Source: an uncultured Sphingomonadaceae bacterium | GTDB taxonomy: Bacteria > Pseudomonadota > Alphaproteobacteria > Sphingomonadales > Sphingomonadaceae | DNA: 64,000 nt | Reading direction: 5' to 3' | Assembly (NCBI GenBank): GCA_947493955.1 | Contig: CANLSQ010000001.1 | Location: 744,001-808,000 of the forward strand | In this document: in pieces, positions 54,202-63,587 of the stretch | Position numbering within the stretch: position 1 is the stretch's first letter | Layout of the letters: every line of letters starts with the position of its first letter | The notes under the pieces: model-generated | The model's database searches: none | What the model saw: the letters and a program-made list of their open reading frames with translations, nothing else | What the model was told of the DNA's origin: nothing | Program-made: the position numbers and the translations under genes

Positions 54202-54897
54202 CTAAGCGGCTTCCGTATCAAGAGCATAGCCGGCAGACCGGACTGTCCGAATAATATCCGGACGCTGATTTGCGTTCAACGCCTTGCGCAGGCGCCGAAT
54301 ATGAACATCGACGGTCCTTAGCTCTATGTCGCTGTCTTGCCCCCAGACACTGTCGAGCAAGCGTTCACGCGAGAATACCCAATTGGGATGCTCCAGAAAA
54401 TGGCGCAACAGCCGAAATTCAGTTGGGCCGAGAGGAATGGTGTCGCCATCACGTTTCACCTTGTGGCCCACAGTATCCATCTCCAGGTCCCCAAAAGCGA
54501 GCTTCTCGCCCGCCAGTGCAGGTCGGACACGCCGCAATACAGCTTTGACCCGTGCTATCAATTCGCGCGGGCTGAACGGCTTCGTAATATAATCGTCTGC
54601 ACCGGTCTCCAGTCCCCGGATTTTGTCTTCTTCTTCACCACGAGCAGTCAGCATAATGATCGGAATGTTTGCAGTTTCGGGGGAACGACGGAGACGACGG
54701 CAAACTTCGATACCCGAGAGGTTCTCGATCATCCAATCCAGCAAGATAACATCGGGACGATTCTCCTTCACAAGCAGCAATGCTTCCTCACCATCAGCGG
54801 TTTGAATGACGTCATATTCTTCTTTTTTGAAGTTCCATGACAGCAGTTCGGCCAGTGCAGCGTCATCTTCAACCAGTAACAGTCTTGCATTGGACAT
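54202..54897 (-). CDS. phoB: Phosphate regulon response regulator PhoB
   Basis: A 231-residue OmpR-family regulator: receiver domain with acidic Asp11-Asp12 and the phosphorylation site Asp54 (ILLDWMIEN), a switch Thr/Lys (LTARGEEEDK, KPFSPREL) and a C-terminal winged helix (RERLLDSVWG...VDVHIRRLRKAL). Phosphorylated PhoB binds the Pho boxes listed at 52721 and 60381. It starts 4 bases after the phoU stop as the last gene of the operon. Confidence 0.97.
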   Translation of the reverse strand: MSNARLLLVEDDAALAELLSWNFKKEEYDVIQTADGEEALLLVKENRPDVILLDWMIENLSGIEVCRRLRRSPETANIPIIMLTARGEEEDKIRGLETGADDYITKPFSPRELIARVKAVLRRVRPALAGEKLAFGDLEMDTVGHKVKRDGDTIPLGPTEFRLLRHFLEHPNWVFSRERLLDSVWGQDSDIELRTVDVHIRRLRKALNANQRPDIIRTVRSAGYALDTEAA

Positions 54898-54901
54898 ATT
54901 G

Positions 54902-55627
54902 CTATCTCCCGTCGGTCGGTTCTTCTATTAAATCAGTGGGGTTCTCGCCGCGATCACGTTCCGGCATCGGCTCACCTTTGGCGGCAAAATAGACCATTTC
55001 CGCAACATTGGTTGCGTGATCACCGATACGTTCGAGATTTTTGGCGATGAAAAGCAGATGCGCTGCTTCCCCAATGTCCTTTGGATTTTCGATCATGTAA
55101 GTGATAACCGAGCGAAATATACTGGTATAAAAATCATCAACGATCTGGTCACGCTCGCTAACATCAAGAGCCAGATCGGCGTCTCGCCTGGCAAAAGCTT
55201 CCAGAGAGTCTCTCACAAGTTCTGAAGCCACATTTGACATTGAGGGCAATAACGAAGCAGGACCCAGTTTATGGGTGCTGGCGATAACGGGGACGCGTTT
55301 CGCTATGTTCTTCGCATAATCACCGATGCGTTCGACAACGCCGGATATCTTGAACGTAGCGATTAACTCACGCAAATCGTCAGCCATCGGTGCACGCAGG
55401 GCAATTGTCTGAAAAGTCAGATCATCTATTCGCTTTTCCAAGTCGTCGATCAACTTGTCTTCTGCAACAACTTCTTCAGCCAGTTTCAGGTCATGCTTTT
55501 CAAGGGCACGCATTGCCTTCGAAATCGCCTGTTCGCTGCGACCACCAATTTCTGCAACCATGCCGCGCAGCTCATTAATATCGGTGTCAAAAGCTTTAAC
55601 GGTATGTTCTGTGCCGCTATTTGGCAT
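54902..55627 (-). CDS. phoU: Phosphate signalling complex protein PhoU
   Basis: A 241-residue protein of two three-helix PhoU repeats (EEVVAEDKLIDDLEKRIDDL, LDVSERDQIVDDFYTSIF). It links PstB transport status to the PhoR kinase, keeping the regulon off in high phosphate. Metal-binding Glu/Asp of EDKLIDDLE and ERDQIVDDF are conserved. 29 bases after pstB, 4 bases before phoB. Confidence 0.96.
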   Translation of the reverse strand: MPNSGTEHTVKAFDTDINELRGMVAEIGGRSEQAISKAMRALEKHDLKLAEEVVAEDKLIDDLEKRIDDLTFQTIALRAPMADDLRELIATFKISGVVERIGDYAKNIAKRVPVIASTHKLGPASLLPSMSNVASELVRDSLEAFARRDADLALDVSERDQIVDDFYTSIFRSVITYMIENPKDIGEAAHLLFIAKNLERIGDHATNVAEMVYFAAKGEPMPERDRGENPTDLIEEPTDGR

Positions 55628-55656
55628 TTTTGGGGTTCCTTCCCTTTGCAGTTCGC

Positions 55657-56499
55657 TTAGCCGTAGCGTCCGGTAATATAGTCCCGCGTTTTCTCTTCCG
55701 TAGGATTAGTGAATATGTCGGACGTTACGCCATATTCCACCAAAGTTCCCAAATGGAAGAAGGCGGTACGTTGCGACACCCGGGCAGCTTGCTGCATATT
55801 ATGTGTCACGATTACGATAGCATATTTCCCACGCAGTTCGTGGATCAGTTCCTCAATCTTCGCCGTTGCGATGGGATCAAGCGCTGAACAAGGCTCGTCC
55901 ATCAAGATTACTTCGGGGTCAACTGCGATAGCACGGGCGATACACAGCCTTTGCTGTTGACCGCCGGATAGGGCGGTTCCGCTGTCCTGTAACCGATCTT
56001 GTACCTCACCCCAAAGACCTGCCCTCTGCAGCGACGTTTCTACAATATTGTCGAGCTCATCCTTGCTGCTGGCAAGCCCGTGAATACGGGGGCCATAAGC
56101 GATATTGTCATAAATTGACTTGGGAAATGGATTGGGTTTTTGAAAAACCATCCCGACCCGTGCTCGCAGTTGCACGACATCCATCTTCGGCGCGTAAATA
56201 TCCTCGCCTTCCAACGTAATGTCGCCGGTCACCCTAGCAATGGGAATAGTGTCATTCATCCGGTTCAGGCAGCGCAAAAAGGTAGATTTCCCGCAACCGG
56301 AAGGGCCAATGAATGCAGTGACGTTGTCCATAGTAACGTCAATGGACACATCTTTGATCGCCTGTTTCTCACCATAAAAAACATCCACGTTGCGGGTTGT
56401 CATTTTCAATGGTCCATCGCCAGCAGAAATGGCGGAAGCTGTGGTCTCTGTCATGATTGGACTTTCACTGGAACTGGTACTGTCTAATAATTCTGTCAT
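55657..56499 (-). CDS. pstB: Phosphate ABC transporter ATP-binding protein PstB
   Basis: A 280-residue ATPase with Walker [10 protein letters not shown], the ABC signature LSGGQQQRL, Walker [14 protein letters not shown] and the H-loop [15 protein letters not shown] 30-residue N-terminal stretch rich in Ser/Thr precedes the core. It begins 8 bases after the pstA stop, so it is co-translated with the permease genes. Confidence 0.97.
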   Translation of the reverse strand: MTELLDSTSSSESPIMTETTASAISAGDGPLKMTTRNVDVFYGEKQAIKDVSIDVTMDNVTAFIGPSGCGKSTFLRCLNRMNDTIPIARVTGDITLEGEDIYAPKMDVVQLRARVGMVFQKPNPFPKSIYDNIAYGPRIHGLASSKDELDNIVETSLQRAGLWGEVQDRLQDSGTALSGGQQQRLCIARAIAVDPEVILMDEPCSALDPIATAKIEELIHELRGKYAIVIVTHNMQQAARVSQRTAFFHLGTLVEYGVTSDIFTNPTEEKTRDYITGRYG

Positions 56500-56507
56500 A
56501 TCACGAT

Positions 56508-57776
56508 CTACCAGCGGGTTTCAAAACGATTGCGAAGATATATCGCAAGAGCGTTCATTGTGAGAAGGAACAGTAGCAGCACAATAATTGCCGCCGAGGT
56601 TTTTTCGACAAAGCCGCGATTTACCTCATCCGACCAAAGGAAAATTTGCACCGGTAGAACGGTGGCAGGTTCAACAATACCGCCCGGTGGTGTAGCGATA
56701 AAGGCACGCATGCCAATCATCAGCAAAGGCGCCGTTTCGCCCAAGGCCCGGGCCATGCCAATAATCGTACCTGTTAGGATGCCGGGCAGGGCGAGCGGTA
56801 GAACATGATGAAAGACAACCTGCATTTGGCTGGCACCTATGCCCAAAGCCGCCTCACGAATAGATGGAGGTACGGCTTTGACGGCATTGCGCCCGGATAT
56901 CACGATTACCGGCATGGTCATAAGAGCCAGCGTTAGCCCCCCTACCAGTGCAGCGGATCGCGGCAAACCAAAGAGATTGAGGAATACAGCCAAACCAAGC
57001 AAACCAAAGATAATCGATGGAACGGCAGCAAGATTGTTGATGGAAACCTCAATCAAGTCGGTGAAACGGTTTTTTGGCGCATATTCTTCAAGATAAAGGG
57101 CAGAAAGTACACCTATCGGGAAGGCAATGAGCAATGTGATGAACATTGTTATCAATGAACCTTTCAGCGCCCCCCATATCCCGACTTGCATCGGGTCAGT
57201 CGCGTCAGAATTGGTCAAGAAATTCCAGTTAAATCCAGTGCTCAACTGGTCTTTCAACTCGGCGACCATGTCTTCCGCAGTCTCGCTGCCACTTCCTTTA
57301 AACGCGACATCAATTTCTGATTCGACCGGCAGGTATAGCGTCGTTTTTGTTTCTACAATCTGGGGGTTTTTGAGTATCTCTTGATTGACGGTCTGCCACC
57401 CGCCAGCTGAGAACAATTCGCTGCCTTCTTCGCCATATTGAATTTGAACACTGGTGTTTACAATATCCTGAACACCCAATGTCCTGAGATTGGCCGGGCC
57501 ATTTGCTCCTTTAAACTGATCTGCAGAGGCGCCTCCCGTCATGGCAGGAAAGTCAATTTCGACTGGTAGTTCAGTTTGGGTAAAGCCGCGCAAGCCGTTT
57601 CCGACCATCACGATCATCAAAAATGCCAGAAAGCCCGCTGATAATATGATCGCACTGATGCCCAGCGCCTTGAATCGTCGTTCGGCGGCATAGCGCTTAC
57701 GAATGCGCTGTTGCATCGCACGGCTCTGCCAATCCGTGGGGTTCCGTTCTTCCACAAAGGTCGCGCTGCTATTCAT
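56508..57776 (-). CDS. pstA: Phosphate ABC transporter permease PstA (long form with N-terminal domain)
   Basis: A 422-residue permease, about 125 residues longer than E. coli PstA. The extra part follows one N-terminal membrane helix and forms a probable periplasmic DUF3333-type domain (residues about 60-190). The core has the permease motif for PstB contact ([20 protein letters not shown]) and helices starting [15 protein letters not shown]. It overlaps pstC by 8 bases. Confidence 0.95.
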   Translation of the reverse strand: MNSSATFVEERNPTDWQSRAMQQRIRKRYAAERRFKALGISAIILSAGFLAFLMIVMVGNGLRGFTQTELPVEIDFPAMTGGASADQFKGANGPANLRTLGVQDIVNTSVQIQYGEEGSELFSAGGWQTVNQEILKNPQIVETKTTLYLPVESEIDVAFKGSGSETAEDMVAELKDQLSTGFNWNFLTNSDATDPMQVGIWGALKGSLITMFITLLIAFPIGVLSALYLEEYAPKNRFTDLIEVSINNLAAVPSIIFGLLGLAVFLNLFGLPRSAALVGGLTLALMTMPVIVISGRNAVKAVPPSIREAALGIGASQMQVVFHHVLPLALPGILTGTIIGMARALGETAPLLMIGMRAFIATPPGGIVEPATVLPVQIFLWSDEVNRGFVEKTSAAIIVLLLFLLTMNALAIYLRNRFETRW

Positions 57777-59151
57777 AAGCTTCTCGATATTTTTTGACGA
57801 CTCTAAGCGCTATGAGGTTGAGCAGAAGGGTTACTATGAACAGCACAAGCCCAAGCGCAAAGGCGGCAAGAGTTTTGGGACTGTCAAATTCCTGATCACC
57901 GGTCAGCAGTTTAACGATCTGGGTCGTTACAGTTGTTACACTAGAAAACGGATTGGCGGTCATATTTGCAGCGAGACCTGCAGCCATAACAACGATCATC
58001 GTTTCACCAATGGCACGACTTACGGCGAGTAAAACGCCACCGACCACGCCCGGTAAAGCAGCCGGAATGAGGACCTTTTTTATGGTTTCACTCTTTGTCG
58101 CGCCCATGGCGAGGGATCCATCACGCATCGCACTGGGAACCGCGGCAATGCTATCATCAGCCATAGAGGAAACAAAGGGTATGATCATGATGCCCATAAC
58201 TACACCAGCAGCCAGTGCGGATTCTGAAGAGGCTCCGCTAATGCCGATGGAAACCGCAAAATCCCTCAGGGCCGGCGCAACAGTCAAAGCTGCAAAATAG
58301 CCATAAACAACCGTCGGAACGCCAGCGAGTACCTCCAAAATCGGTTTCATCCATGCGCGAAAGTTAGGTGGTGCATACTGGGTGAGATAAATTGCGCTCA
58401 TCAAACCCAGCGGGATGGCAACTATCATCGCAATGATAGCGCCGATAAACACAGTGCCCCAAAATAGAGGAATTGCACCGAATCCAGTCTCGCCCCGTGG
58501 CCCTGCGACGGCCTTGGGATTCCATTCGGTTCCGAATAAAAAGTCGATGGGAGATACCATCGAAAAGAATCGTGCCGATTCAAAGATCAATGATACAAAT
58601 ATACCGATGGTGGTAATGGTGGCGATGAGCGATGCAAAAAGCAGCAGCACCATGGTTGCGCGTTCAATCTTTGTACGTGCCCTGAGTTCCGGCTTTAGCC
58701 TAAGCCATCCGAAAGCACCGCAGGCAAACACCAACAAGAGCGCAGCAACCATCCCGAGTGTCCGATAATAGGATATTGCGGTTCGATAAGGTTCAACCAT
58801 GGATTGAGAGAGAGGGTTAAAGGCTTGAACTTGTTGCCCCGATGCGATGGAGCGCGCTTCCGCTAATATGGCGCCTCGCGCGAAAGGATCTTGTGGGAGT
58901 TGTTCTGCCGCTGGGCTGGTCAACGCCGCATCGGTGATGAGCGCCGGGCTAGCCGTGTTCCAGATCATAAGAAATAAAAGGGCAGGGCCGATAGTCCAAA
59001 GGGCGACATACCAACCATGATAATTGGGGAGTGAGTGTACAGCTCTTCTTTTTTTGTTGTCAGCTGAAAAACGGCTGGCTTTGACGCGGCCGAAAAACCA
59101 CGCAATGCCACCAAGGACAATGATCAGCATGAAGAGTATGGAGCCTGTCAC
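57769..59151 (-). CDS. pstC: Phosphate ABC transporter permease PstC (long form)
   Basis: A 460-residue permease, about 140 residues longer than E. coli PstC. The N-terminus has two membrane helices and a periplasmic Pro/Ala-rich loop (EQLPQDPFARGAI...VQAFNPLSQSMV) of the alphaproteobacterial long type; the transport core follows from about residue 170, with EWNPKAVAGPRGETGFGAIP, GVPTVVYGYFAALTVAP and the coupling motif SLAMGATKSETIKKVLIPA. It starts after the stem-loop that follows pstS. Confidence 0.95.
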   Translation of the reverse strand: MTGSILFMLIIVLGGIAWFFGRVKASRFSADNKKRRAVHSLPNYHGWYVALWTIGPALLFLMIWNTASPALITDAALTSPAAEQLPQDPFARGAILAEARSIASGQQVQAFNPLSQSMVEPYRTAISYYRTLGMVAALLLVFACGAFGWLRLKPELRARTKIERATMVLLLFASLIATITTIGIFVSLIFESARFFSMVSPIDFLFGTEWNPKAVAGPRGETGFGAIPLFWGTVFIGAIIAMIVAIPLGLMSAIYLTQYAPPNFRAWMKPILEVLAGVPTVVYGYFAALTVAPALRDFAVSIGISGASSESALAAGVVMGIMIIPFVSSMADDSIAAVPSAMRDGSLAMGATKSETIKKVLIPAALPGVVGGVLLAVSRAIGETMIVVMAAGLAANMTANPFSSVTTVTTQIVKLLTGDQEFDSPKTLAAFALGLVLFIVTLLLNLIALRVVKKYREAYE

Positions 59152-59186
59152 GGTAGAATAACTGATCCTTGGTTAGGAATAGGTAT

Positions 59187-59228
59187 AGCGGAATGCGGAC
59201 CCTTTAAGAAAGCGGCCCGCATTCCGCT
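59187..59228 (-). other. Long stem-loop between pstS and pstC
   Basis: Perfect 12-base arms AGCGGAATGCGG and CCGCATTCCGCT around an 18-base loop, 6 bases after the pstS stop on minus and 35 bases before the pstC start. No T-run follows, so it is more likely an mRNA-stabilising or attenuating hairpin than a full terminator. It would raise pstS over pstCAB levels. Confidence 0.75.
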
Positions 59229-59234
59229 AGCAAA

Positions 59235-60278
59235 TTATTTCAGTTCATCACCGGTCAAGACTGGCAGACTTTTTACTGTGTCGGCCATTTGTGTTCGAAT
59301 GTCATCAGGTGATGCGATCAGGCCAGCTTTAATAAGGTAGCCATCAGACCCACCAGCACTGACGAACTCTGTCAAATACTCCTGAAGACCAGGGATAACA
59401 CCTACATGCTGCTTTTTAGCATAGATATAAAGTGGTCGCGCTCCTGGATATTCACCAGATGCAATGGCGTCATACGCTGGTTCGACATCGGAAACAGCAA
59501 CGCCGCGGACCGAGTCGGTATTTTCCTCCAGAAAGCTATAGCCAAAAATTCCAAGACTGTTTGGGTTTGCCTTCAACTTCTGGACGATCAGGTTATCATT
59601 CTCACCGGCATCGATATAGGCACCGTCGGCACGGACATCATGGCAGATAGCGTCATATTCATCTTCATTTGTGTCTTTCAACGCTTTGGTTGTGGCGTCG
59701 GTTTTACAGCCGACTTCCATGATCAACTCGGTAAGTGCGTCACGTGTTCCAGACGTTGATGGCGGGCCATAAACACTGATTGCGATATTAGGGAGTGAAG
59801 GATCAATATCGGACCAGTTTTTCGTCTCATTCTTTTTACCAAATGGTCGTTCTGCAATGGCTTCATATATTTGCGTCGGCGTCAATTTGATCGATGGGCC
59901 TTCATTGGCTTGTGCAATCGCGATGCCGTCAATTCCGATTTGCACTTCGACCACATCAGTGACGCCGTTTTCCTTGCACATTTCAAACTCGGTTGCCTTC
60001 ATCCGCCGCGAAGCGTTGGCAATATCAGGAGTATTGGCTCCAACACCTGCGCAGAATAGCTTCATTCCGCCGCCGGTGCCGGTTGATTCCAGGATGGGTG
60101 ACGTGTTTGCTCCACCAGCGCTAAATTGTTCCGCCACCGCTTTAGCGAAAGGGAAGACGGTTGAAGAACCGACAATGCGAACTTCACTGCGTGTTCCGCC
60201 CTGTCCGCCAGAAGCCTGATCCTGACATGCTGCCAAGGCGAGTGTTGATACCGCCAAAAGAGCGATTTTCTTAAACAT
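59235..60278 (-). CDS. pstS: Phosphate-binding lipoprotein PstS
   Basis: A 347-residue periplasmic binding protein with the lipobox LALAAC near residue 19, so it is anchored to the membrane. The phosphate-contact motif SSTVFPFAKAVAEQ and STGTGGGMKLFCAG, then GPPSTSGTRDALTEL, match PstS. It is the first pst gene after phoR and carries the triple Pho box in front, with the stem-loop after it. Confidence 0.96.
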   Translation of the reverse strand: MFKKIALLAVSTLALAACQDQASGGQGGTRSEVRIVGSSTVFPFAKAVAEQFSAGGANTSPILESTGTGGGMKLFCAGVGANTPDIANASRRMKATEFEMCKENGVTDVVEVQIGIDGIAIAQANEGPSIKLTPTQIYEAIAERPFGKKNETKNWSDIDPSLPNIAISVYGPPSTSGTRDALTELIMEVGCKTDATTKALKDTNEDEYDAICHDVRADGAYIDAGENDNLIVQKLKANPNSLGIFGYSFLEENTDSVRGVAVSDVEPAYDAIASGEYPGARPLYIYAKKQHVGVIPGLQEYLTEFVSAGGSDGYLIKAGLIASPDDIRTQMADTVKSLPVLTGDELK

Positions 60279-60380
60279 TTTACCGTCCCCGTTTTCTATG
60301 GAGTGTTAAAAAATTAGCCAAGAATCGGTCCTGATTTCTGGCCGGTTGCACAGCATTTAAAAGTCCGCAGTGTCCTAATG

Positions 60381-60409
60381 ATTACATATTTATGACACTT
60401 ATATTACAT
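60381..60409 (-). promoter_or_regulatory. Triple Pho box upstream of pstS
   Basis: On minus, three seven-base units at an 11-base spacing: ATGTAAT, GTGTCAT, ATGTAAT, separated by ATAA and AAAT. They match the CTGTCAT consensus 5, 6 and 5 of 7. The upstream end overlaps the phoR 3' end by eleven bases. It lies 103-131 bases before the pstS ATG. The spacing, repeat match and position ahead of pstS make PhoB binding likely. Confidence 0.75.
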
Positions 60410-61667
60410 CGGGTATGGTGATGCTTCCGCTCTGTGGTTTGATAACCGGCAGGAATATTGCGACAGTCGTGCCAACGCCTTGTTCACTGGTTACTTCCAT
60501 CCGGCCGCCGTGCCGTTCGGTGATATGCTTGACAATGGCTAGCCCTAGCCCGGTTCCACCGATCGATTTGCTCCGCCCTTTGTCTACGCGATAAAAACGT
60601 TCCGTTAGTCGCGGAATATGCTCTGCAGCTATTCCATCGCCTTGATCCGTGACGGACAGGCGAAGCATCGAGCCATTTCGGTTGGGTTTGACTGCAACTG
60701 ATACAGGCGTACCCCGTCGTCCATATTTAATGGCATTGCTGACGAGATTATGAAGCAGCTGGGATATCTGCGCATGGTCACCCTGGATCATCGGCAAGTT
60801 GTCGGGCAGAGAGATAACAAAATTGTCTTCATTTTTGCTACGACCGTTCAGAAAAACCGTTCTCACTTCTGCCACAAGCTTGGCCAGATCAACTGGCTCT
60901 GCGGGTAGTTGATATTTTTCGGCTTCTATACGGGACAGCGACATCAGATCTTCGACCAATCGCTGCATGCGGCCGGCTTCACGATACATGATTGTCAGAA
61001 AACGTGCACGTGTGTCTTCATCTTTGCCTGCTTCGGGGTTCTCCAGAGTCTCGATAAAACCTTTTAAGGCCGCCAATGGCGTACGTAGTTCGTGACTGGC
61101 ATTGGCCACGAAATCAGTACGCATACGTTCTGCGGCGTAGCGGCTGCTTTGGTCTGACAGCTGAACCAGCTTTAGTCCGTCATCGAGTGCATGAATCCGT
61201 AATTCCCAGCGCTGATCAGCACTGCCGACTCCGACTAATAAAATCGGTTCTCCGGTATGTTCGGCATTGGGATTAGCCAAGCGGTCGGCCGCTGCCGGAT
61301 GACGAATCGCGACCCGCACGTCCTCTCCGATAATATGATTGCCTAGAAAATTTTTCGCAGCCGGATTAGCCATCGCCACTTTGGCATTGCGGATAAGTAG
61401 AATCGGGTCGGTAATGGGATCAACCACATTCTGGTAAGCTTCCGCCCTACCTTGGTATAGTAGCCGTTTTTTCTGTCGTTCCAGCGCGTTGAAATCTGGT
61501 GGCGGCGGTGCGCGATCTTCCAAGGCAACAATGGCAAGGGCGACGATTCCAAATGCCGACATAATTATAATTTTCATCAGTGCCGCGGAAGTTTGAGCAG
61601 CCAAAACTGATCCCCCGATGATCAAGAGAATCGCAAAAATCAGCCGAAATGGGGAAATTGTGTTCAT
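60399..61667 (-). CDS. phoR: Phosphate regulon sensor histidine kinase PhoR
   Basis: A 422-residue sensor kinase: two N-terminal membrane helices, a PAS-like region (about residues 80-175), the H-box with His192 (NASHELRTPLAALKGF), N-box HNLVSNAIKYG, G1 DQGDGIA, and G2 GGTGLGLAIVKHITERHGG. It phosphorylates PhoB under phosphate limitation. Its 3' end overlaps the pstS Pho box, so phoR may have its own weaker expression, while pstS has a strong inducible promoter. Confidence 0.96.
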   Translation of the reverse strand: MNTISPFRLIFAILLIIGGSVLAAQTSAALMKIIIMSAFGIVALAIVALEDRAPPPPDFNALERQKKRLLYQGRAEAYQNVVDPITDPILLIRNAKVAMANPAAKNFLGNHIIGEDVRVAIRHPAAADRLANPNAEHTGEPILLVGVGSADQRWELRIHALDDGLKLVQLSDQSSRYAAERMRTDFVANASHELRTPLAALKGFIETLENPEAGKDEDTRARFLTIMYREAGRMQRLVEDLMSLSRIEAEKYQLPAEPVDLAKLVAEVRTVFLNGRSKNEDNFVISLPDNLPMIQGDHAQISQLLHNLVSNAIKYGRRGTPVSVAVKPNRNGSMLRLSVTDQGDGIAAEHIPRLTERFYRVDKGRSKSIGGTGLGLAIVKHITERHGGRMEVTSEQGVGTTVAIFLPVIKPQSGSITIPDVI

Positions 61668-61903
61668 ATTTGCCGTTGCGCTGGAATTCGGTCTGCTTGT
61701 TTAGGCGGGTTTGCACAGAAACAGCAACGGCTATGTAAAAATTGTAGTCGATGATGCTCATCCGGAGATTGCAATCAAATCTCAGGTATTAACGGTTTTA
61801 GCCAATTTGTCCCGTTTATGGACGACGATTTGCTGTTGCGACTGTTCACTCGCATTTAATCGTTTTTCTCTTTAAGGGCTAAGTTCAGAGGAAAATATAC
61901 TTG

Positions 61904-62332
61904 ATGACCGATAATCCAACTCAGAATGGGAAAACTGCAGATTCCCAGGACGCTTCTCAGAATGCTGCGATCGTCACTCGCCGCCGTGCGTTGATGATGG
62001 GGGCCGTGACGGCTTCGGCGGTTGTTAGTATCAAGCCGGCTTTAGCGCAGACCGCTGGTTCGGTGCTGAATTGTGAAATTCCGGTCCCGGGAAATCATGC
62101 CGCGGGTGGGTATATCGGTCCTGACGGAAAAATTGTATCACCAGATACGCCGGGTGCATTTCCGCCCGCAGGCCGGAATTTTACCGGTGAAGAAGTGAAG
62201 CGCGCGATGAATGGCCGGTCTCTACCAGGCACATCCTATGATCAATCCAAAGCCTATGTGAACTATATCCGGCGGCTCCAGTCCGGGCAAAGCGGCTTTA
62301 CCTGCTACGCATCTCTGCAAATGCCGCGATAG
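61904..62332 (+). CDS. Tat-exported small protein of unknown function preceding the HprK-related cluster
   Basis: About 142 residues from the ATG at 61904; a TTG at 61901 is an alternative start, with GAGG upstream. The N-terminal 28 residues are polar, then a twin-arginine signal TRRRALMMGAVTASAVV ends at ALAQ. The mature part holds two cysteines (VLNCEIP, GFTCYAS), a glycine-proline-rich middle (GGYIGPDGKI, TPGAFPPAGRNF) and a C-terminal LQMPR. No known domain recognised. It lies 101 bases before the PqqD-like gene, on the same strand. It is a candidate substrate or partner of that system; this is inference. Confidence 0.7.
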   Translation: MTDNPTQNGKTADSQDASQNAAIVTRRRALMMGAVTASAVVSIKPALAQTAGSVLNCEIPVPGNHAAGGYIGPDGKIVSPDTPGAFPPAGRNFTGEEVKRAMNGRSLPGTSYDQSKAYVNYIRRLQSGQSGFTCYASLQMPR

Positions 62333-62433
62333 CTTTGCACTGAATTTTGGCTTCAAAGCCAATGCTTATTAACATATTCATGCTAATGGCTTTTTCGAAT
62401 GATTTGCCGTGATCAGGAATAGTGTAACCGCCA

Positions 62434-62712
62434 ATGAGCCAGCTTTATCGCGCCGCCGCCTCCGAAGGGCTGATCCAGCATCCGCTGGACAGTATGACGC
62501 TGATTTTCCAGAAATCATCGGGTATCACTCATATGGTTGTAGACCCGGTACCCGCAATACTGGCGGTTATGAACAAGGATGCTCTGACGGCCGAGGATAT
62601 CGCGGGCAGACTGTCTGATAGCTATGATCTGGAGGACAGCGGCGCCGCCGCTGATATTGTGCTGGCGAGGCTTGTCGAGCTGTGTTCGCTTGGCCTTGTG
62701 GAACAGGTTTAA
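62434..62712 (+). CDS. PqqD-like peptide chaperone (HPr-rel-A system type)
   Basis: 92 residues with the small PqqD/RRE winged-helix fold expected from its layout (LIFQKSSGITHMVVDPVPAILAVMN, then TAEDIAGRLSDSYDLED and a C-terminal helix LVELCSLGLVEQV). In RiPP pathways such domains hold a leader peptide for the modifying enzyme. I recall that protein-family databases carry an uncharacterised HPr-rel-A PqqD-like model for this context; no function is established that I know. Close upstream of the kinase gene (14 bases to its ATG). Confidence 0.78.
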   Translation: MSQLYRAAASEGLIQHPLDSMTLIFQKSSGITHMVVDPVPAILAVMNKDALTAEDIAGRLSDSYDLEDSGAAADIVLARLVELCSLGLVEQV

Positions 62713-62726
62713 GACCGGTGGTGCGC

Positions 62727-63587
62727 ATGCATCAGCTCTATCTTACGGTTGGGCCAACGCGATTTCGGTTGGCGTCGACCTGGCGGCGGCCTCTCGATCA
62801 ACTGGCAGCCCTCTACAAGGACTATCCAACGTCACAGGATGGCTACGCTGACTTCACCGTCCGGTTGGAGCCTGAAAAACCTTGGCGGCGCTATTTTCGG
62901 CCTTCTGTTCACATCTCCGGTGATTTTTGGCTTCCTGATGCTGCGCCGCTCCCGCTTGATCAAAGCCTATTGGCTGCGGAAATGGGTATGAATCTCCAAA
63001 TGGCACTGGGTTGGCGGCGGCATCTTTTGCTGCACGCCAGCAGTGTCGAAAAGGATGGTAAGGCATTGCTAATGACCGGCTTGTCAGGTTCGGGAAAGTC
63101 GACGCTATCCGCCATGCTCGCGGAAAAAGGCTGGCGATTCATGGGCGATGAATTTGCCTTGCTCAATCCGGACACCGGCATGGCGCACAGCTTCCCTCGG
63201 TTGATCAGCCTCAAGAATGAGGCAATTGCGGCAATGCAGGCAATTGTACCTGAAAATCGTTTTGGCCCCTTGATGAAGGGGACGCCGAAAGGAGATATCC
63301 GCCATATCGTCCCGCCGCTGGATGCGGTGAACAGAATGGTGGACGCCGCCAAGCCTGCATTGCTTCTGTTTCCGCGCTTTGGTCATGATCCTGCTCTACG
63401 CGACATGGGCAAGAGCGAGATATTTGTTCGGCTGACCCAGGCATCGACCAACTATGTGGCTCTTGGAGAGACAGGCTTTCGGGCATTGACTCAGTTTGTT
63501 GATACAGTTCCCACGAGAGCGATGGACTATCAGTCGGGCGATCAGGCCGAAGAGCTGATTGATAGCTTGTGGAGCAAGCTCCCATGA
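62727..63587 (+). CDS. HprK-related kinase A
   Basis: About 286 residues from the ATG at 62727; GTG codons at 62718 and 62721 are possible starts. It has the Walker A GLSGSGKST (residues near 118-126) and the downstream acidic motif GDEFALL near residue 140, as in HPr kinase/phosphorylase C-domains and lasso-peptide kinases. The N-terminal 100 residues are not the HprK N-domain. A phosphotransfer to a protein or peptide Ser is inferred. No ptsH gene is in the window. It overlaps the next gene by 4 bases. Confidence 0.83.
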   Translation: MHQLYLTVGPTRFRLASTWRRPLDQLAALYKDYPTSQDGYADFTVRLEPEKPWRRYFRPSVHISGDFWLPDAAPLPLDQSLLAAEMGMNLQMALGWRRHLLLHASSVEKDGKALLMTGLSGSGKSTLSAMLAEKGWRFMGDEFALLNPDTGMAHSFPRLISLKNEAIAAMQAIVPENRFGPLMKGTPKGDIRHIVPPLDAVNRMVDAAKPALLLFPRFGHDPALRDMGKSEIFVRLTQASTNYVALGETGFRALTQFVDTVPTRAMDYQSGDQAEELIDSLWSKLP

